Positions 7,335 to 19,356 of a stretch of 64,000 nt of DNA are shown here, piece by piece. Under the pieces are notes generated by a model. That model made no database searches. It saw only the letters and a list, made by a program, of their open reading frames with translations, and had not been told where the DNA came from. The translations under genes and the position numbers were made by a program. How positions within the stretch are numbered: position 1 is the stretch's first letter; the number at the start of each line of letters is the position of its first letter. Origin of the DNA: Bacillota bacterium (GTDB lineage Bacteria; Bacillota; Clostridia; Christensenellales; Aristaeellaceae); assembly GCA_023411175.1 (NCBI GenBank), contig JAEYPB010000017.1, positions 1-64,000 of the forward strand, read 5' to 3'.

Positions 7335-8708
7335 TTACGCGGCTTCCTTCTTCTCGCCAATGCTCAGAAGCAGGTTTAAAAGGATGCCGAACACGGCCGC
7401 GCCCGCGATGCAGGGCACGTCCACGCCAAAGAACGGGATGTTGCCACCGAACCTGTACTGGCCGCCAAGGGCGATGACCATGATGCAGGCGATGACGGCG
7501 ATGTTTTTGGAGCTGAACATGTCGGTCTTGCGCTCAATCATGATCGCAATGCCCTGGGCCGCGATGGCACCGAACAGGTAGACCTCAAGGCCGCCGATGA
7601 CCGGGGTGGGGATCGCGTAGATGGCGTTGATCAGCGGCGTGAAGCAGGAGATGACCATCGCCACGATGGCAGCGCCGATCAGAACGGAGGTGGAGAACAC
7701 CTTCGTGATGGCCATCGCGCTGATGTTCTCGCCGTAGTTGGTGCCAGCCGGGCCGCCGATGGCGCCCGCCACGATGTCGCCGATGCCATCGCCGATCAGG
7801 TTGAGGCCCAGCTTGTCCGCGATGTTGTAGACCTTGCCGGTGCCCTTCTTGCGGGCGAGGTCATTGACGTAGATGTCCAGTTGGTAGACGTGGGCGGTGG
7901 ATTCGGGAATCGTCGCGATGGCGATGGGCATCAGCGCCGCCAGCGCCGCCAGATTGGGCTTGGGGAAGGTGAAAGTCGGCAGTGTGAAGAGGGCGTTGCC
8001 CGCGGCTTCCGTCGTCAGGTGCCGGAAGAAGTCAAGGCCGGAAGCCTGGCCGACGACGAACGCGACCGCGCAGCCGACGAGGGGACCGAGCAGCAGCGGC
8101 AGCTGGCTCCAGAAGCCCTTCAGGTAGCGGGAGAACAGGATCGTCGCGAGCAGCGTCGTCAGCGACACAATCCAGGTCAGGTTGGCGGCGGTCATCTCCA
8201 TGCCAACGGGAATGGGGTTCGCACCGAAGCTGGCCGCGTCGCCCAGCGCGTTGCCGGCCAGCGTCAGGCCGATGACCATCGCGATCGGGCCGGTGACGGA
8301 GGCGGGCAAGAGCTTGTTAATGATGTCCTTGCCGGAGGCCTTCACCAGAAAGCCCGCTGCGATGGACACAAGGCCGGACATCACGATGCCAAACTGGGCG
8401 ATCGAGATCTTTTCGTTTAGCGGCAGGCCCGAAATTCCTTCGGCAGCCATCAGCGACGTGATCGCCGCAAGGTAGGAGAAGCTGGAGCCGTAATAGAGGG
8501 GGATCTGGCGGCCGGTGATCAGGATGAAGCAGATGGTTGCGAGGCCGCTTGCGAAGATCGTGGTGGAGACGTGGAATCCCGTCAGGAGCGCAACGGCGAT
8601 TGTCGCCGGGAACATGACGATGACCTGCTGGATCGCGTAGAGCAAGAGCTTCCAGACCGGCGGTCGTTCGTCCGGCAGATAACCGATAGGTTGAGTCCTG
8701 GACACCAT
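7335..8708 (-). CDS. uraA: Uracil/xanthine permease (NCS2 family)
   Basis: A 457-residue membrane protein with about 14 hydrophobic segments typical of nucleobase:cation symporter-2. Conserved pieces include 'QQVIVMFPATIAVALL' near the N-terminus, 'GSSFSYLAAI', and 'TIPESTAHVYQLDIY' with the substrate-binding Glu region. 'GPAGTNYGENISAMAITKV' matches the family signature. It imports uracil with a proton. The gene follows pyrR by 85 bases on the same strand and ends at a strong terminator, so both are controlled by the attenuator upstream of pyrR. A GAGGAGG site precedes ATG 8708. Uracil specificity is inferred from pyrR linkage. Confidence 0.9.
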   Translation of the reverse strand: MVSRTQPIGYLPDERPPVWKLLLYAIQQVIVMFPATIAVALLTGFHVSTTIFASGLATICFILITGRQIPLYYGSSFSYLAAITSLMAAEGISGLPLNEKISIAQFGIVMSGLVSIAAGFLVKASGKDIINKLLPASVTGPIAMVIGLTLAGNALGDAASFGANPIPVGMEMTAANLTWIVSLTTLLATILFSRYLKGFWSQLPLLLGPLVGCAVAFVVGQASGLDFFRHLTTEAAGNALFTLPTFTFPKPNLAALAALMPIAIATIPESTAHVYQLDIYVNDLARKKGTGKVYNIADKLGLNLIGDGIGDIVAGAIGGPAGTNYGENISAMAITKVFSTSVLIGAAIVAMVISCFTPLINAIYAIPTPVIGGLEVYLFGAIAAQGIAIMIERKTDMFSSKNIAVIACIMVIALGGQYRFGGNIPFFGVDVPCIAGAAVFGILLNLLLSIGEKKEAA

Positions 8709-8793
8709 GTGTAAATTCCTCCTCTATTCGAAACGCCTTTGGTGGCGCTTTCGGCATGTGTATTCCGTCCGCGAAGCATGGGCGATTGACACG

Positions 8794-9330
8794 TCAATCC
8801 TTGTCCATGAGACGGATTTCGTCCACGCCATCCGTCTCGGCAAGGTGCACCGCGACGGCTTCCTCCTGGGATGTCGGCACGTTTACGCCCACGTAGTCGG
8901 GGCGGATGGGCAACTCCCGGTGTCCCCTGTCCACCAGCGCGGCCAGCTGAATCGACCTGGGGCGTCCCAGCTGAACCACCGCGTCCATCGCCGCCCGGGC
9001 GGTTCGGCCGGTGTAGATCACGTCGTCCACCAGCACCACCGTGCGCCCCGCCACCGAAAAGGCGACGTGGGTGCCGTTCAGGCGGGCGGAATCCGCGATC
9101 TCCGTCAGGTCGTCCCGGTAGAGCGTGATGTCGAGGGCGCCCACATCCACCGTCCGTCCGGTCAGCGCTCGGATGTTCTCCGCCAGCCGGGCAGACAGCG
9201 GCACGCCGCGGGTACGGATGCCCACAAGGCAAATGTCCGCCCCGCCGTTTCTGTCCACAATTTGATGCGCCAAGCGCATCAGTATGCGGTCGATCTTCTG
9301 CGCGTCGGCGAGGATGGCTTTCATGCGCAC
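8794..9330 (-). CDS. pyrR: PyrR: pyrimidine operon regulator / uracil phosphoribosyltransferase
   Basis: A 178-residue type I phosphoribosyltransferase. The PRPP-binding loop is 'VVLVDDVIYTGRTARAAMD' (about 98-116), and 'LVGIRTRGVPLSARLA' and 'LYRDDLTEIA' match PyrR. In Bacillota PyrR binds the leader RNA of pyr genes when UMP is plentiful and favours a terminator; many also have weak uracil phosphoribosyltransferase activity. Here the gene sits behind an attenuator-like leader and in front of the uracil permease. The start is a GTG at 9330 with GGAGGG 6 bases upstream; the nearby ATG at 9324 is 12 bases away and less likely. Confidence 0.95.
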   Translation of the reverse strand: MRMKAILADAQKIDRILMRLAHQIVDRNGGADICLVGIRTRGVPLSARLAENIRALTGRTVDVGALDITLYRDDLTEIADSARLNGTHVAFSVAGRTVVLVDDVIYTGRTARAAMDAVVQLGRPRSIQLAALVDRGHRELPIRPDYVGVNVPTSQEEAVAVHLAETDGVDEIRLMDKD

Positions 9331-9344
9331 GAAAATCCCTCCAC

Positions 9345-9455
9345 AAAAAAATGCCTGCCCGCATTGCGGCAGACAAGCTGATCCCGTCCGGGCATGCGCC
9401 CGGCCTGTGAGAGCATCTTGTCGGCATCAATGTACCGCCCTTAAAGAGCCCGTTC
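9345..9455 (-). promoter_or_regulatory. pyrR leader with attenuator
   Basis: The leader runs from about 9455 towards 9331. A terminator hairpin (9374-9352, with one bulge) ends in seven T residues (9351-9345), directly before the pyrR ribosome binding site. Its first arm overlaps CTTGTC, which can instead pair with GACAAG at 9422-9417, enclosing a very stable hairpin (9403-9388, CCGGGCGCATGCCCGG). Two mutually exclusive structures before pyrR are typical of PyrR-controlled attenuation. I could not confidently match the PyrR-binding loop consensus. Confidence 0.7.
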
Positions 9456-9461
9456 CGAATG

Positions 9462-9491
9462 ATTATAGCACTTCGCCGCCACGATTGATAA
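9462..9491 (-). promoter_or_regulatory. Sigma-A-like promoter of pyrR-uraA
   Basis: On the minus strand, TTATCA (9491-9486), an 18-base spacer and a perfect TATAAT (9467-9462). The predicted start near 9455 gives a leader of about 125 bases, long enough for the attenuator. Confidence 0.7.
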
Positions 9492-9505
9492 TCTGTTTCT
9501 GTTAC

Positions 9506-9520
9506 ATTTGTGTCACAAAT
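9506..9520. promoter_or_regulatory. Perfect 15-base palindrome upstream of the pyrR promoter
   Basis: ATTTGTGTCACAAAT has two 7-base arms around a central T. It is centred about 58 bases before the predicted pyrR start and is distant from the divergent promoter at 9622. It looks like a Crp/Fnr-type or other dimeric operator; the binder is unknown. The surrounding stretch 9521-9621 has no gene that I can see. Confidence 0.45.
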
Positions 9521-9621
9521 ATGCAAGGAGGGTGGATTTTGCACATCGTCTGATATGCGTTCTATCCCGGCTCAGCGCGTGCATTCTAATCCGCCGCCCG
9601 CGCTCAAGCGAAAAAATACGC

Positions 9622-9650
9622 TTGACTTGTTCCTTATTATTGCCTATAAT
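9622..9650 (+). promoter_or_regulatory. Strong sigma-A-like promoter of the HTH-hydrolase pair
   Basis: TTGACT (9622-9627), a 17-base spacer and a perfect TATAAT (9645-9650). The predicted start near 9657 excludes an upstream in-frame TTG at 9656 and supports ATG 9683. Confidence 0.8.
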
Positions 9651-9682
9651 TCTGTTTGACGGAATCTAAAGGAGTTTTTAGG

Positions 9683-10120
9683 ATGGATCAATCATATTAT
9701 ACTCCAGAGCAGGTGGCCGAGAAGCTGGGCATGCACGTCAAGACCATCCAGCGCTACATGCGCACGGGTACGCTGCCCGCCACCAGGATCGGCAACCGCT
9801 GGCGCGTCTCCGAATACGATCTCGCCGCCTTCACCCAAACCAAACGGATGGAAAAATCCGCGCCGCCGGAGCGCGGGATCAAGGTTTCCTCCGTGCTGGA
9901 CATTCCTATAAAAGGCCGGGACGAGGCGATCCGCATCGTCAACACGCTGACCGCCGCGCTCAACGCGAAGCCACCGGAGTACGGCCAGTCCTCGATGACC
10001 GCGCAGTTCATCGAGCCGGAGGACATGGTTCGGGTGGCGCTGTGGGGCTCGCTGCGCTTCACGCAGGCCATGCTTGAATCGATCGACATGCTGACGAACG
10101 ATGATCGGGAGGGGTTATGA
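9683..10120 (+). CDS. Excisionase-type helix-turn-helix protein
   Basis: A 145-residue protein starting at ATG 9683 with AAAGGAG 8 bases upstream. Residues 1-52 form a MerR-like/excisionase winged helix ('YYTPEQVAEKLGMHVKTIQR', then 'YMRTGTLPATRIGNRWRV'). Residues 60-145 are not a family I recognise; 'GRDEAIRIVNTLTAALNA' and 'SLRFTQAMLESIDMLT' look like helices that could bind a ligand or mediate dimerisation. No integrase or other mobile element gene is nearby, so a plain transcription regulator is likelier than an excisionase. Its stop overlaps the ATG of the hydrolase fusion by 4 bases, so the two are translationally coupled. Confidence 0.78.
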   Translation: MDQSYYTPEQVAEKLGMHVKTIQRYMRTGTLPATRIGNRWRVSEYDLAAFTQTKRMEKSAPPERGIKVSSVLDIPIKGRDEAIRIVNTLTAALNAKPPEYGQSSMTAQFIEPEDMVRVALWGSLRFTQAMLESIDMLTNDDREGL

Positions 10121-11319
10121 TGGGCGTGTTCAGGACAAACGAAGGGCGGGAGAAAGTGCGCGCCGCCTACCGTGCCATTCTGGGGCATTTTCCAATAACG
10201 CAACGCTATGTGGATACACTGCTTGGCCGTACGTTTTTGATCGAGGCGGGCGCGGCGGATGCACCGCCGGTGGTGCTTTTGCACGGCTCCTGCGGGAACA
10301 GCGCCTTTTGGCTGGGCGATGTTTTTCAGCTGGCGGCTCGCTTTCGCGTACTGGCGGTGGACATCATCGGCGAAGCCGGTTTGAGCGACGAACAGCGGCC
10401 AAATCTGGAATCGGACGCGTATGTTCGGTGGCTTGAGGCGGTGCTCGACGGCATCGGCGCGCCGCGGGTAGCGCTCGTTGGCAATTCCTTCGGCGGTTGG
10501 CTGGCGCTGAAATTCGCGATCGCCCGGCCGGAGCGGGTTGCAAAGCTCGCGGCTGTGGCCGCATCCGGCATCGTGCCACCCAGCGGCCTGTTTCAGACGG
10601 AATCGCTCCGAAAGAATTTGGAAGGGAGCGCAGGCCGATCCACGCTGAACAAAGCCGTCACGGAGGGGGCGGACTTGCCTGAACCTGTCGCGGACTTTCT
10701 GCGCCTGATCGGAGAAAACTTCCGGCCGATGACCGAACCGCTGCCCCTCTTTGCAGACGAAGCGTTGAAGTCCCTTGAAATGCCGGTTTTTTTTGCTTTC
10801 TCCGGTCAGGACGCGACGATGGACGCCCGCGCGGCCGCGGCGCGCGCCCAAGCGCTTCTTCCCCGCGCCGACGTCCGCCTTCTGGAGCAAGCGGGACATG
10901 TCGTGACAAACATCGGCGAAATTGTTCTCCCCTTCCTTTCGGATGCCCCTGAGTTCCACATCCTCGAAAACGGAGGCGCGAGTGTGGCGATCATCGATCG
11001 TTGGGCACGCATTCGGACGCCCCAGGACATGCTGGATGCCATGGTGACCGCCGGATACCTGGGCTGCCGCAGCATGGCGGTGTACGCCGAAAGCCTGGGC
11101 GAAGGGTTTTTCGACCTGAAGACCGGCATCGCGGGCGAGCTGCTCCAGAAGTTTTCAAACTATCACATGCGCGTCGCGATCATCGGCGATTTCTCAGAGT
11201 ATGAGAGCAGAAGCCTTCGGGACTTCATCCGCGAGTCCAACAAGGGTAAGACCGTCTGCTTTGTGGATTCGCTGGAGCGTGCGCTCGGAAAGCTCGCTGG
11301 CGAAACGAAAACTCCTTGA
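10117..11319 (+). CDS. Alpha/beta hydrolase fused to a C-terminal DUF4180 domain
   Basis: A 400-residue cytoplasmic protein in two parts. Residues about 15-275 form an alpha/beta hydrolase: 'VVLLHGSCGNSAFW' (oxyanion region), nucleophile elbow GNSFGG with S124, acid D232 in 'FSGQDATMD', and H261 in 'EQAGHVV'. Residues about 280-395 match DUF4180, with its hallmark 'GEGFFDLKTGIAGELLQKFSNY' spread over 328-349, then 'VAIIGDFSEYESRSLRDFI' and 'ESNKGKTVCFV'. DUF4180 usually occurs as a small stand-alone protein of unknown role. The ATGA overlap with the HTH gene suggests that the HTH protein controls or senses its product. The substrate is unknown. The reading frame is continuous. Confidence 0.85.
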   Translation: MMGVFRTNEGREKVRAAYRAILGHFPITQRYVDTLLGRTFLIEAGAADAPPVVLLHGSCGNSAFWLGDVFQLAARFRVLAVDIIGEAGLSDEQRPNLESDAYVRWLEAVLDGIGAPRVALVGNSFGGWLALKFAIARPERVAKLAAVAASGIVPPSGLFQTESLRKNLEGSAGRSTLNKAVTEGADLPEPVADFLRLIGENFRPMTEPLPLFADEALKSLEMPVFFAFSGQDATMDARAAAARAQALLPRADVRLLEQAGHVVTNIGEIVLPFLSDAPEFHILENGGASVAIIDRWARIRTPQDMLDAMVTAGYLGCRSMAVYAESLGEGFFDLKTGIAGELLQKFSNYHMRVAIIGDFSEYESRSLRDFIRESNKGKTVCFVDSLERALGKLAGETKTP

Positions 11320-11344
11320 GTTTCGCCTGCAAAAGGGCTATAAT
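11316..11344 (+). promoter_or_regulatory. Sigma-A-like promoter of the EamA transporter
   Basis: TTGAGT (11316-11321), a 17-base spacer and a perfect TATAAT (11339-11344). The -35 overlaps the stop codon of the hydrolase gene. Confidence 0.75.
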
Positions 11345-11386
11345 GCTTGAAACACCTTCACACCGGCGCAAATGGAGCGTGACGGC

Positions 11387-12301
11387 ATGCGTTTTAAGGA
11401 CAGCCACCACCCCTACGCCATGGCAACCATCCTGTTCTGGTCACTGGCCTATGTGCTGACCAGGCTCTCCCTTCGGCACTTCACGGCTTTCCCTCTGGGT
11501 TTTTTGCGGTATCTGGCGGCCGCCCTCGCGCTGGTCGTCGTGCTTGCCGTTAAAAAAACGCCGCTGCCCCGGCGGGCGGACTGGAAGTGGTTCACCCTCG
11601 GCGGCGGTGTGGGCTTCTTTCTGTACATGCTGGCCTTCAACAAGGGCTGCGAAACGGTTTCCTCCGCCACCGCCAGCGTCGTCATCGCCACGGTGCCGGT
11701 GCTCACGGCGCTTCTGGCACGCTTCATCCACGGCGAAAGGCTTGGCGCACACCAGTGGGCGGCAATGGCGGTGGAGTTTACCGGCGTCGTGATCCTGACG
11801 ATGATGAAAGGCGCGTTCTCGGTCAACCCCGGCATCCTGTACCTCTTGGGCGCGGTAGCGCTTCTGAGCGCCTACAACCTTCTTCAGCGGCGGCTGACCA
11901 GAAGCTACTCCGGCCTGCAGGCTTCCGCCTATTGCATCTTTCCGGGCACGCTGATGCTGGCGGTTTTCGCGCCGCAGGCGGCCGTCCAGGCGCAAAGCGC
12001 GCCGCCGATGGCATTTCTGTACGTAGCGGCCATGGGCGTCTTCTCAAGCGCGGCGGCCTACGTGGCTTGGGCGATCGCCTTTGCCAAGGCGAAAAAGGCC
12101 TCTTCCGTCAGCAACTACATGTTCATTACGCCGCTGTGCACCACGGTTCTCGGATTTCTGATGGCGAACGAGGTGCCCGACCGCGGCACCATCGTCGGCG
12201 GTACGGTCATCCTGTTGGGGCTATTGCTCTTCAACTTCGGGGACAGGCTGACAAACCGCCTCAAGGCCCATCCCACAAAGAGCGCTTCGTCCATACGGTA
12301 A
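11387..12301 (+). CDS. EamA/DMT family transporter
   Basis: A 304-residue membrane protein with about ten hydrophobic helices in two EamA halves (about 1-135 and 145-290). Typical pieces are 'YAMATILFWSLAYVLTRLSL' at the start of repeat one and 'YNLLQRRLTRSYSGLQ' opening repeat two. Family members export amino acids, nucleosides or other small metabolites; the cargo is not predictable. ATG 11387 has GGAG 9 bases upstream and is preferred over ATG 11372, which has none. The gene is monocistronic between its own promoter and a strong terminator. Confidence 0.87.
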   Translation: MRFKDSHHPYAMATILFWSLAYVLTRLSLRHFTAFPLGFLRYLAAALALVVVLAVKKTPLPRRADWKWFTLGGGVGFFLYMLAFNKGCETVSSATASVVIATVPVLTALLARFIHGERLGAHQWAAMAVEFTGVVILTMMKGAFSVNPGILYLLGAVALLSAYNLLQRRLTRSYSGLQASAYCIFPGTLMLAVFAPQAAVQAQSAPPMAFLYVAAMGVFSSAAAYVAWAIAFAKAKKASSVSNYMFITPLCTTVLGFLMANEVPDRGTIVGGTVILLGLLLFNFGDRLTNRLKAHPTKSASSIR

Positions 12302-12313
12302 GCCCTGACATAC

Positions 12314-12350
12314 ATAAATCGGGAAGCCCTGAATGGGCTTCCCGATTTAT
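12314..12350. terminator. Bidirectional terminator between EamA and the RamA-like gene
   Basis: A perfect 16-base-pair stem (12314-12329 with 12335-12350, loop TGAAT) with A/T-rich outer ends on both sides. It serves the converging genes on either side. Confidence 0.82.
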
Positions 12351-12388
12351 CATGACACAGAGGCGTGCGACTTCTTAAAGTGAACCCG

Positions 12389-13833
12389 CTAAAAGAGCAT
12401 CCTCTCGCCGAAGAGATCCTGAAAACCCTTCCGGCCAGAGAGTTCGATGTATTCCATGTGCTTTCGAAGCGCTTCGGCGCGCGCCTCACCGGAGAGCATC
12501 AGCCGCGCGCCCGCGCCGGCCGCGTTGCCGATGGACGTCACGCGATCCTCCAGCCCCTCCGGCAGAAGGCCGATAAAGCATGCGCTGCGCTTGTCTATGT
12601 AGTTTCCAAACCCACCGGCCAGGTACAGCCGGTCGATGTCCGCTTCCTTTACGCCCATTTCGATGAGCAGCGTCTCGATGCCGGCGGAAATGGCGCTCTT
12701 TGCCAGCTGCACCTCCCGGATGTCCCTCTGGGTGATGGCGACGCCGTCCCTCAGTTCGACCTCCGGTTCCTCCATGCGGCCGGTTTCGTCGATGAGTTCC
12801 AGCTTCAGAAGCGCCGCCACAGCATCCACAAGGCCGCTGCCGCAAATGCTCTTCGCTAAGCCTTCGCCGATCACATGGCACTTAAGCCGCCCATCCTCCA
12901 CCCAGACCCGATCGACGGCGCCGTCCACCGCGCGAGAGCCGTACTTGATGTGCGCGCCTTCAAACGCTGGTCCGGCAGCAGCCGCGCAGCAAAGCATTCT
13001 GCCGCGGCCACCCAGCGCAATTTCGCCGTTCGTGCCAATGTCCAGAAGCAGCGAAACGCCGTCCTTCCTGTCCATCTCCGCCGCCATGACCGCGGCGATG
13101 GTGTCCGAGCCCACATACCCGGCGACGCATCCGCCCACGAGGTTCTCGGCCTGCGGCACGCAGGCGACCAGCCCCCGGGCGTAAAACGCCTCGTGGTAGG
13201 CCGGGCTGTAGGGCGCGACGGCGATGGTCCTCGGGTCGATGCCCGACAGGATATGGGTCATGATGGGGTTCCCCACCAGCGTGACGAGGCGTATCTCCGC
13301 GGGGTCCACGCCCTGCCGAAGGGCCATAGCCCGGATCATTTCGTCGATCTTCCGCCGCACCTGGGCGGACTGAAACCCGAGTCCGTCTTCATGATTGATC
13401 ACATAGTCCACCCGGGTGATGACGTCCGCTCCGATCGAGCGCTGCGGGTTCATGGCAGCCTCGCAGTCGATGGTCAGCCCGTCCCGGACGAGGTAGGCAG
13501 CGATGGTCGTGGTGCCCACGTCCACCGCCACGCCAAGCCCTTCCGCATCCTGGATAAAGTCCGCGCCACCCTCGGTCAGGATGCGCGCGCCCGTGCCGCC
13601 AACGACCTCCAGCGACGCCTCGCCGTATACCCGACACATGCAGGCGAGCCGCCAGCCCGCAGATATCTCCTCCTGCGTCAGAAGATCCATTTCGTTTTCC
13701 GCCAGCGGGCTGAGATCGCCCCGCACCTGCACGCGACATTTGCCGCAGATGCCCTTGCCACCGCAGGGCGCGTCCACGGCAAAGCCCTGCCGTGTCAGAA
13801 TCTCCTGGAGTCTCTCTCCGTTGCCCCGTACGA

Positions 13834-13837
<4 letters not shown>
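12389..13837 (-). CDS. RamA/RACo-like ferredoxin-ASKHA protein (corrinoid activation type)
   Basis: A 482-residue protein. The N-terminus (about 1-75) is a plant-type [2Fe-2S] ferredoxin domain: PCGGKGICGKCRV gives C25, C31 and C34, with C66 or C68 as the fourth. The rest is the ASKHA ATPase fold of the DUF4445 family, with 'VAVDVGTTTIAAYLV' and 'LLLDIGTNGEIAL' as phosphate-binding segments and 'LYLAGGFGNYID' near the end. Characterised relatives (RACo, RamA) use ATP to re-reduce inactive Co(II) corrinoid cofactors of methyltransferases. No corrinoid protein is in this window, so the client is unknown. Its ATG overlaps the mfd stop by 4 bases, an unusual location. Confidence 0.85.
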
Positions 13838-17553
<3,716 letters not shown>

Positions 17554-17554
17554 G

Positions 17555-18130
17555 TTACTCCTTTGACCAGGCGTTCGCAAATTCCGACGCCTTGGGTACG
17601 CCTTCCAAAATTATCTTTTCCACCGCTTCCCCGGCCTTGACGAGCGCGTCGTAGGCGGTTTTACGCTCCTCCTCCGTACGATAGCCGGTCAGTACGAAGT
17701 CGGCCAGGTCCCAGCCGTCCGGCTGGCGGCCGATGCCGACGCGCACGCGGGGAAAGTCGTCTCTCGCCAACTGGTAGAGGATCGACCGCATGCCGTTGTG
17801 GGTGCCCGCCGAGCCCTTTTCACGCACCCTGAGCTTTCCAAAGGGCAGGTCGCAGTCGTCATAGACGACGATCAGGCGGTCTAAATCAATTTTGTACCAG
17901 CTGACCAGTTCCCTTACGCTCTCGCCGCTCAGGTTCATGAAGGTCTGCGGCTGTGCCAGCGCCACGCGCTCGCCGCCGATCGTGCCTTCGCCGATGAGCG
18001 CCTTGCACTTGAGCTTTGTCAGCCGTATGTTGTGGCGCGCCGCGAGAAGCTCCACCGCGTCAAACCCCGCGTTGTGGCGCGTTCTTTCATATTTTCTACC
18101 GGGATTGCCAAGCCCCACCACGACGTACAT
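17555..18130 (-). CDS. pth: Peptidyl-tRNA hydrolase
   Basis: A 191-residue enzyme that frees tRNA from prematurely released peptidyl-tRNA. The N-terminal 'VVGLGNPGRKYERTRHNAGF' holds the conserved Asn and the catalytic His (about residue 20). 'VVYDDCDLPFGKLRVREKGS' holds the conserved Asp, followed by 'AGTHNGMRSI'. ATG 18130 begins the conserved MYVVVGLGNPG and has a GGGGTGG site; the open frame continues upstream but without family similarity. First gene of the pth-mfd-RamA-like operon. Confidence 0.96.
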   Translation of the reverse strand: MYVVVGLGNPGRKYERTRHNAGFDAVELLAARHNIRLTKLKCKALIGEGTIGGERVALAQPQTFMNLSGESVRELVSWYKIDLDRLIVVYDDCDLPFGKLRVREKGSAGTHNGMRSILYQLARDDFPRVRVGIGRQPDGWDLADFVLTGYRTEEERKTAYDALVKAGEAVEKIILEGVPKASEFANAWSKE

Positions 18131-18233
18131 CCATCCACCCCGCCAAAACAGCGTGGCGGCGAGGGAACCCGCGCTCCCCCGCTGCCTCGTTCTTATGTTC
18201 TGCCGGAACGCGCCGCGCCCGGCCATCCTGTTT

Positions 18234-18263
18234 ATTGTAAGGTCCCTCTCCCCGGCTTGTCAA
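18234..18263 (-). promoter_or_regulatory. Sigma-A-like promoter of the pth-mfd operon
   Basis: On the minus strand, a perfect TTGACA (18263-18258), an 18-base spacer and TACAAT (18239-18234). The leader to the pth ATG is about 97 bases, with no strong terminator-like hairpin that I can see. Confidence 0.72.
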
Positions 18264-18331
18264 GTCCGCATAAGCCGCGAAGCAGTCGCATCCAGCATTG
18301 CGCAGGCGGTCGCAAAGGGAGCGCAAGCCCT

Positions 18332-19153
18332 TCAGCGGAACAGTTCGCTCGGCTCGACCACCACGCGCCCCATCTGGGCGTCCACCTCGGTCAGCACCAT
18401 CAGCGACTTCGCGCCAGCCACGCGCTTCTTTTCCGGCTGCGCGGTGGCGATCACGACACCCACGCCCACCACCTCAGCCTGGAATTCGGCCATCATGTCC
18501 ACCATGCCCCTGAGCGTGCCGCCGCCCTTCATGAAGTCATCGATGATGAGCGCCTTCTGGCCCAGGGTCACGGCTCTCCGGGCCAGCGCCATCGTCTCAA
18601 TGCGCTCGCCGTTGCCGCCCGCGATGTAGTTGATCTTGACGGCGGAGCCCTCGTAGGCTCGGGAATCACGCCGCGCGATCACCAGCGGAACGCCCAGCGT
18701 CCGCGCGGTCATCATGGCGATGGGAATGCCCTTGGTCTCCATCGTCAGGACGAAATCCGGCGCGCGGTCGTAATACTGCATGGCGAGGATCCGCCCCAGC
18801 ATCTCGGCCGTCTCCGGTTCGGAACTGACGTCGGAGGTGTACAGAAAGCCGCCTGGCAGAAGCCGCCCCGCGTCGCTCAGGCGCTCCGAGAGCTTTTCCA
18901 AAAAGACCCGCATGCGCTCCGGGCTGACGGTGGCGCGGTAGCGCACGCCGCCCGCGGCGCCCGCGACGGTGGTCAGCTCGCCCTGATCGAACGCCTCGAA
19001 GGACGCGCGCAGAATCTCAATGTCCTCGCTGACCGTCGACTTCGCCGCGCCGAACATCTCGCAGAACGTGCCGAGGGTATGAATTTTGTTGGGGCTTGCC
19101 ATCAGCGCCGCGGCCATTGCGCCGAGCCGCTCGCTGCGCTTGATCCGTTCCAT
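18332..19153 (-). CDS. purR: Purine operon repressor PurR (Bacillus type)
   Basis: A 273-residue protein, close to the 285 of B. subtilis PurR. The N-terminal winged helix (about 1-72, 'KRSERLGAMAAALM' and 'FGAAKSTVSEDIEILRA') is joined to a type I phosphoribosyltransferase domain with the PRPP loop 'ALIIDDFMKGGGTLRGM'. In B. subtilis the domain senses PRPP as an inducer and the protein represses purine genes through paired PurBoxes. The ATG at 19153 lies 6 bases after GGAGGT; an ATG two codons earlier touches that site and is unlikely. The purine operon at 48.0 kb is its expected target here, by inference. Confidence 0.94.
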   Translation of the reverse strand: MERIKRSERLGAMAAALMASPNKIHTLGTFCEMFGAAKSTVSEDIEILRASFEAFDQGELTTVAGAAGGVRYRATVSPERMRVFLEKLSERLSDAGRLLPGGFLYTSDVSSEPETAEMLGRILAMQYYDRAPDFVLTMETKGIPIAMMTARTLGVPLVIARRDSRAYEGSAVKINYIAGGNGERIETMALARRAVTLGQKALIIDDFMKGGGTLRGMVDMMAEFQAEVVGVGVVIATAQPEKKRVAGAKSLMVLTEVDAQMGRVVVEPSELFR

Positions 19154-19190
19154 CGACATACCTCCGGGCAAATTCTGGACATACCATATA

Positions 19191-19219
19191 ATTATACCGG
19201 ATGATCGGCATTTCCGCCA
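19191..19219 (-). promoter_or_regulatory. Probable purR promoter
   Basis: A perfect TATAAT on the minus strand (19196-19191) with only a weak TGGCGG 17 bases upstream (19219-19214). A CGAACA core (19227-19232), the centre of the PurBox consensus, lies just before the -35 and could allow autoregulation; the flanks match the consensus poorly. Confidence 0.42.
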
Positions 19220-19291
19220 GAACTGGCGAACACATTTTCGAGAATCCAACACATATTTAACGTGCGGCCCTGACGATTGCAAAAAGCATGG

Positions 19292-19320
19292 TTGATGGCG
19301 GCGGCAGGCCGTCGTATAAT
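19292..19320 (+). promoter_or_regulatory. Sigma-A-like promoter of murC
   Basis: TTGATG (19292-19297), a 17-base spacer and a perfect TATAAT (19315-19320). It lies after an in-frame ATG at 19288, ruling that codon out and supporting ATG 19357. Confidence 0.72.
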
Positions 19321-19356
19321 GCTAGAGGTTGGACAAGGCAGTTTAGGAGGGCGAAC

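Noticed and set aside
9683..10120. Mobile element boundary suggested by the excisionase-type HTH
   Set aside because: No integrase, attachment repeats or composition shift nearby; this HTH type is common in chromosomal regulators.
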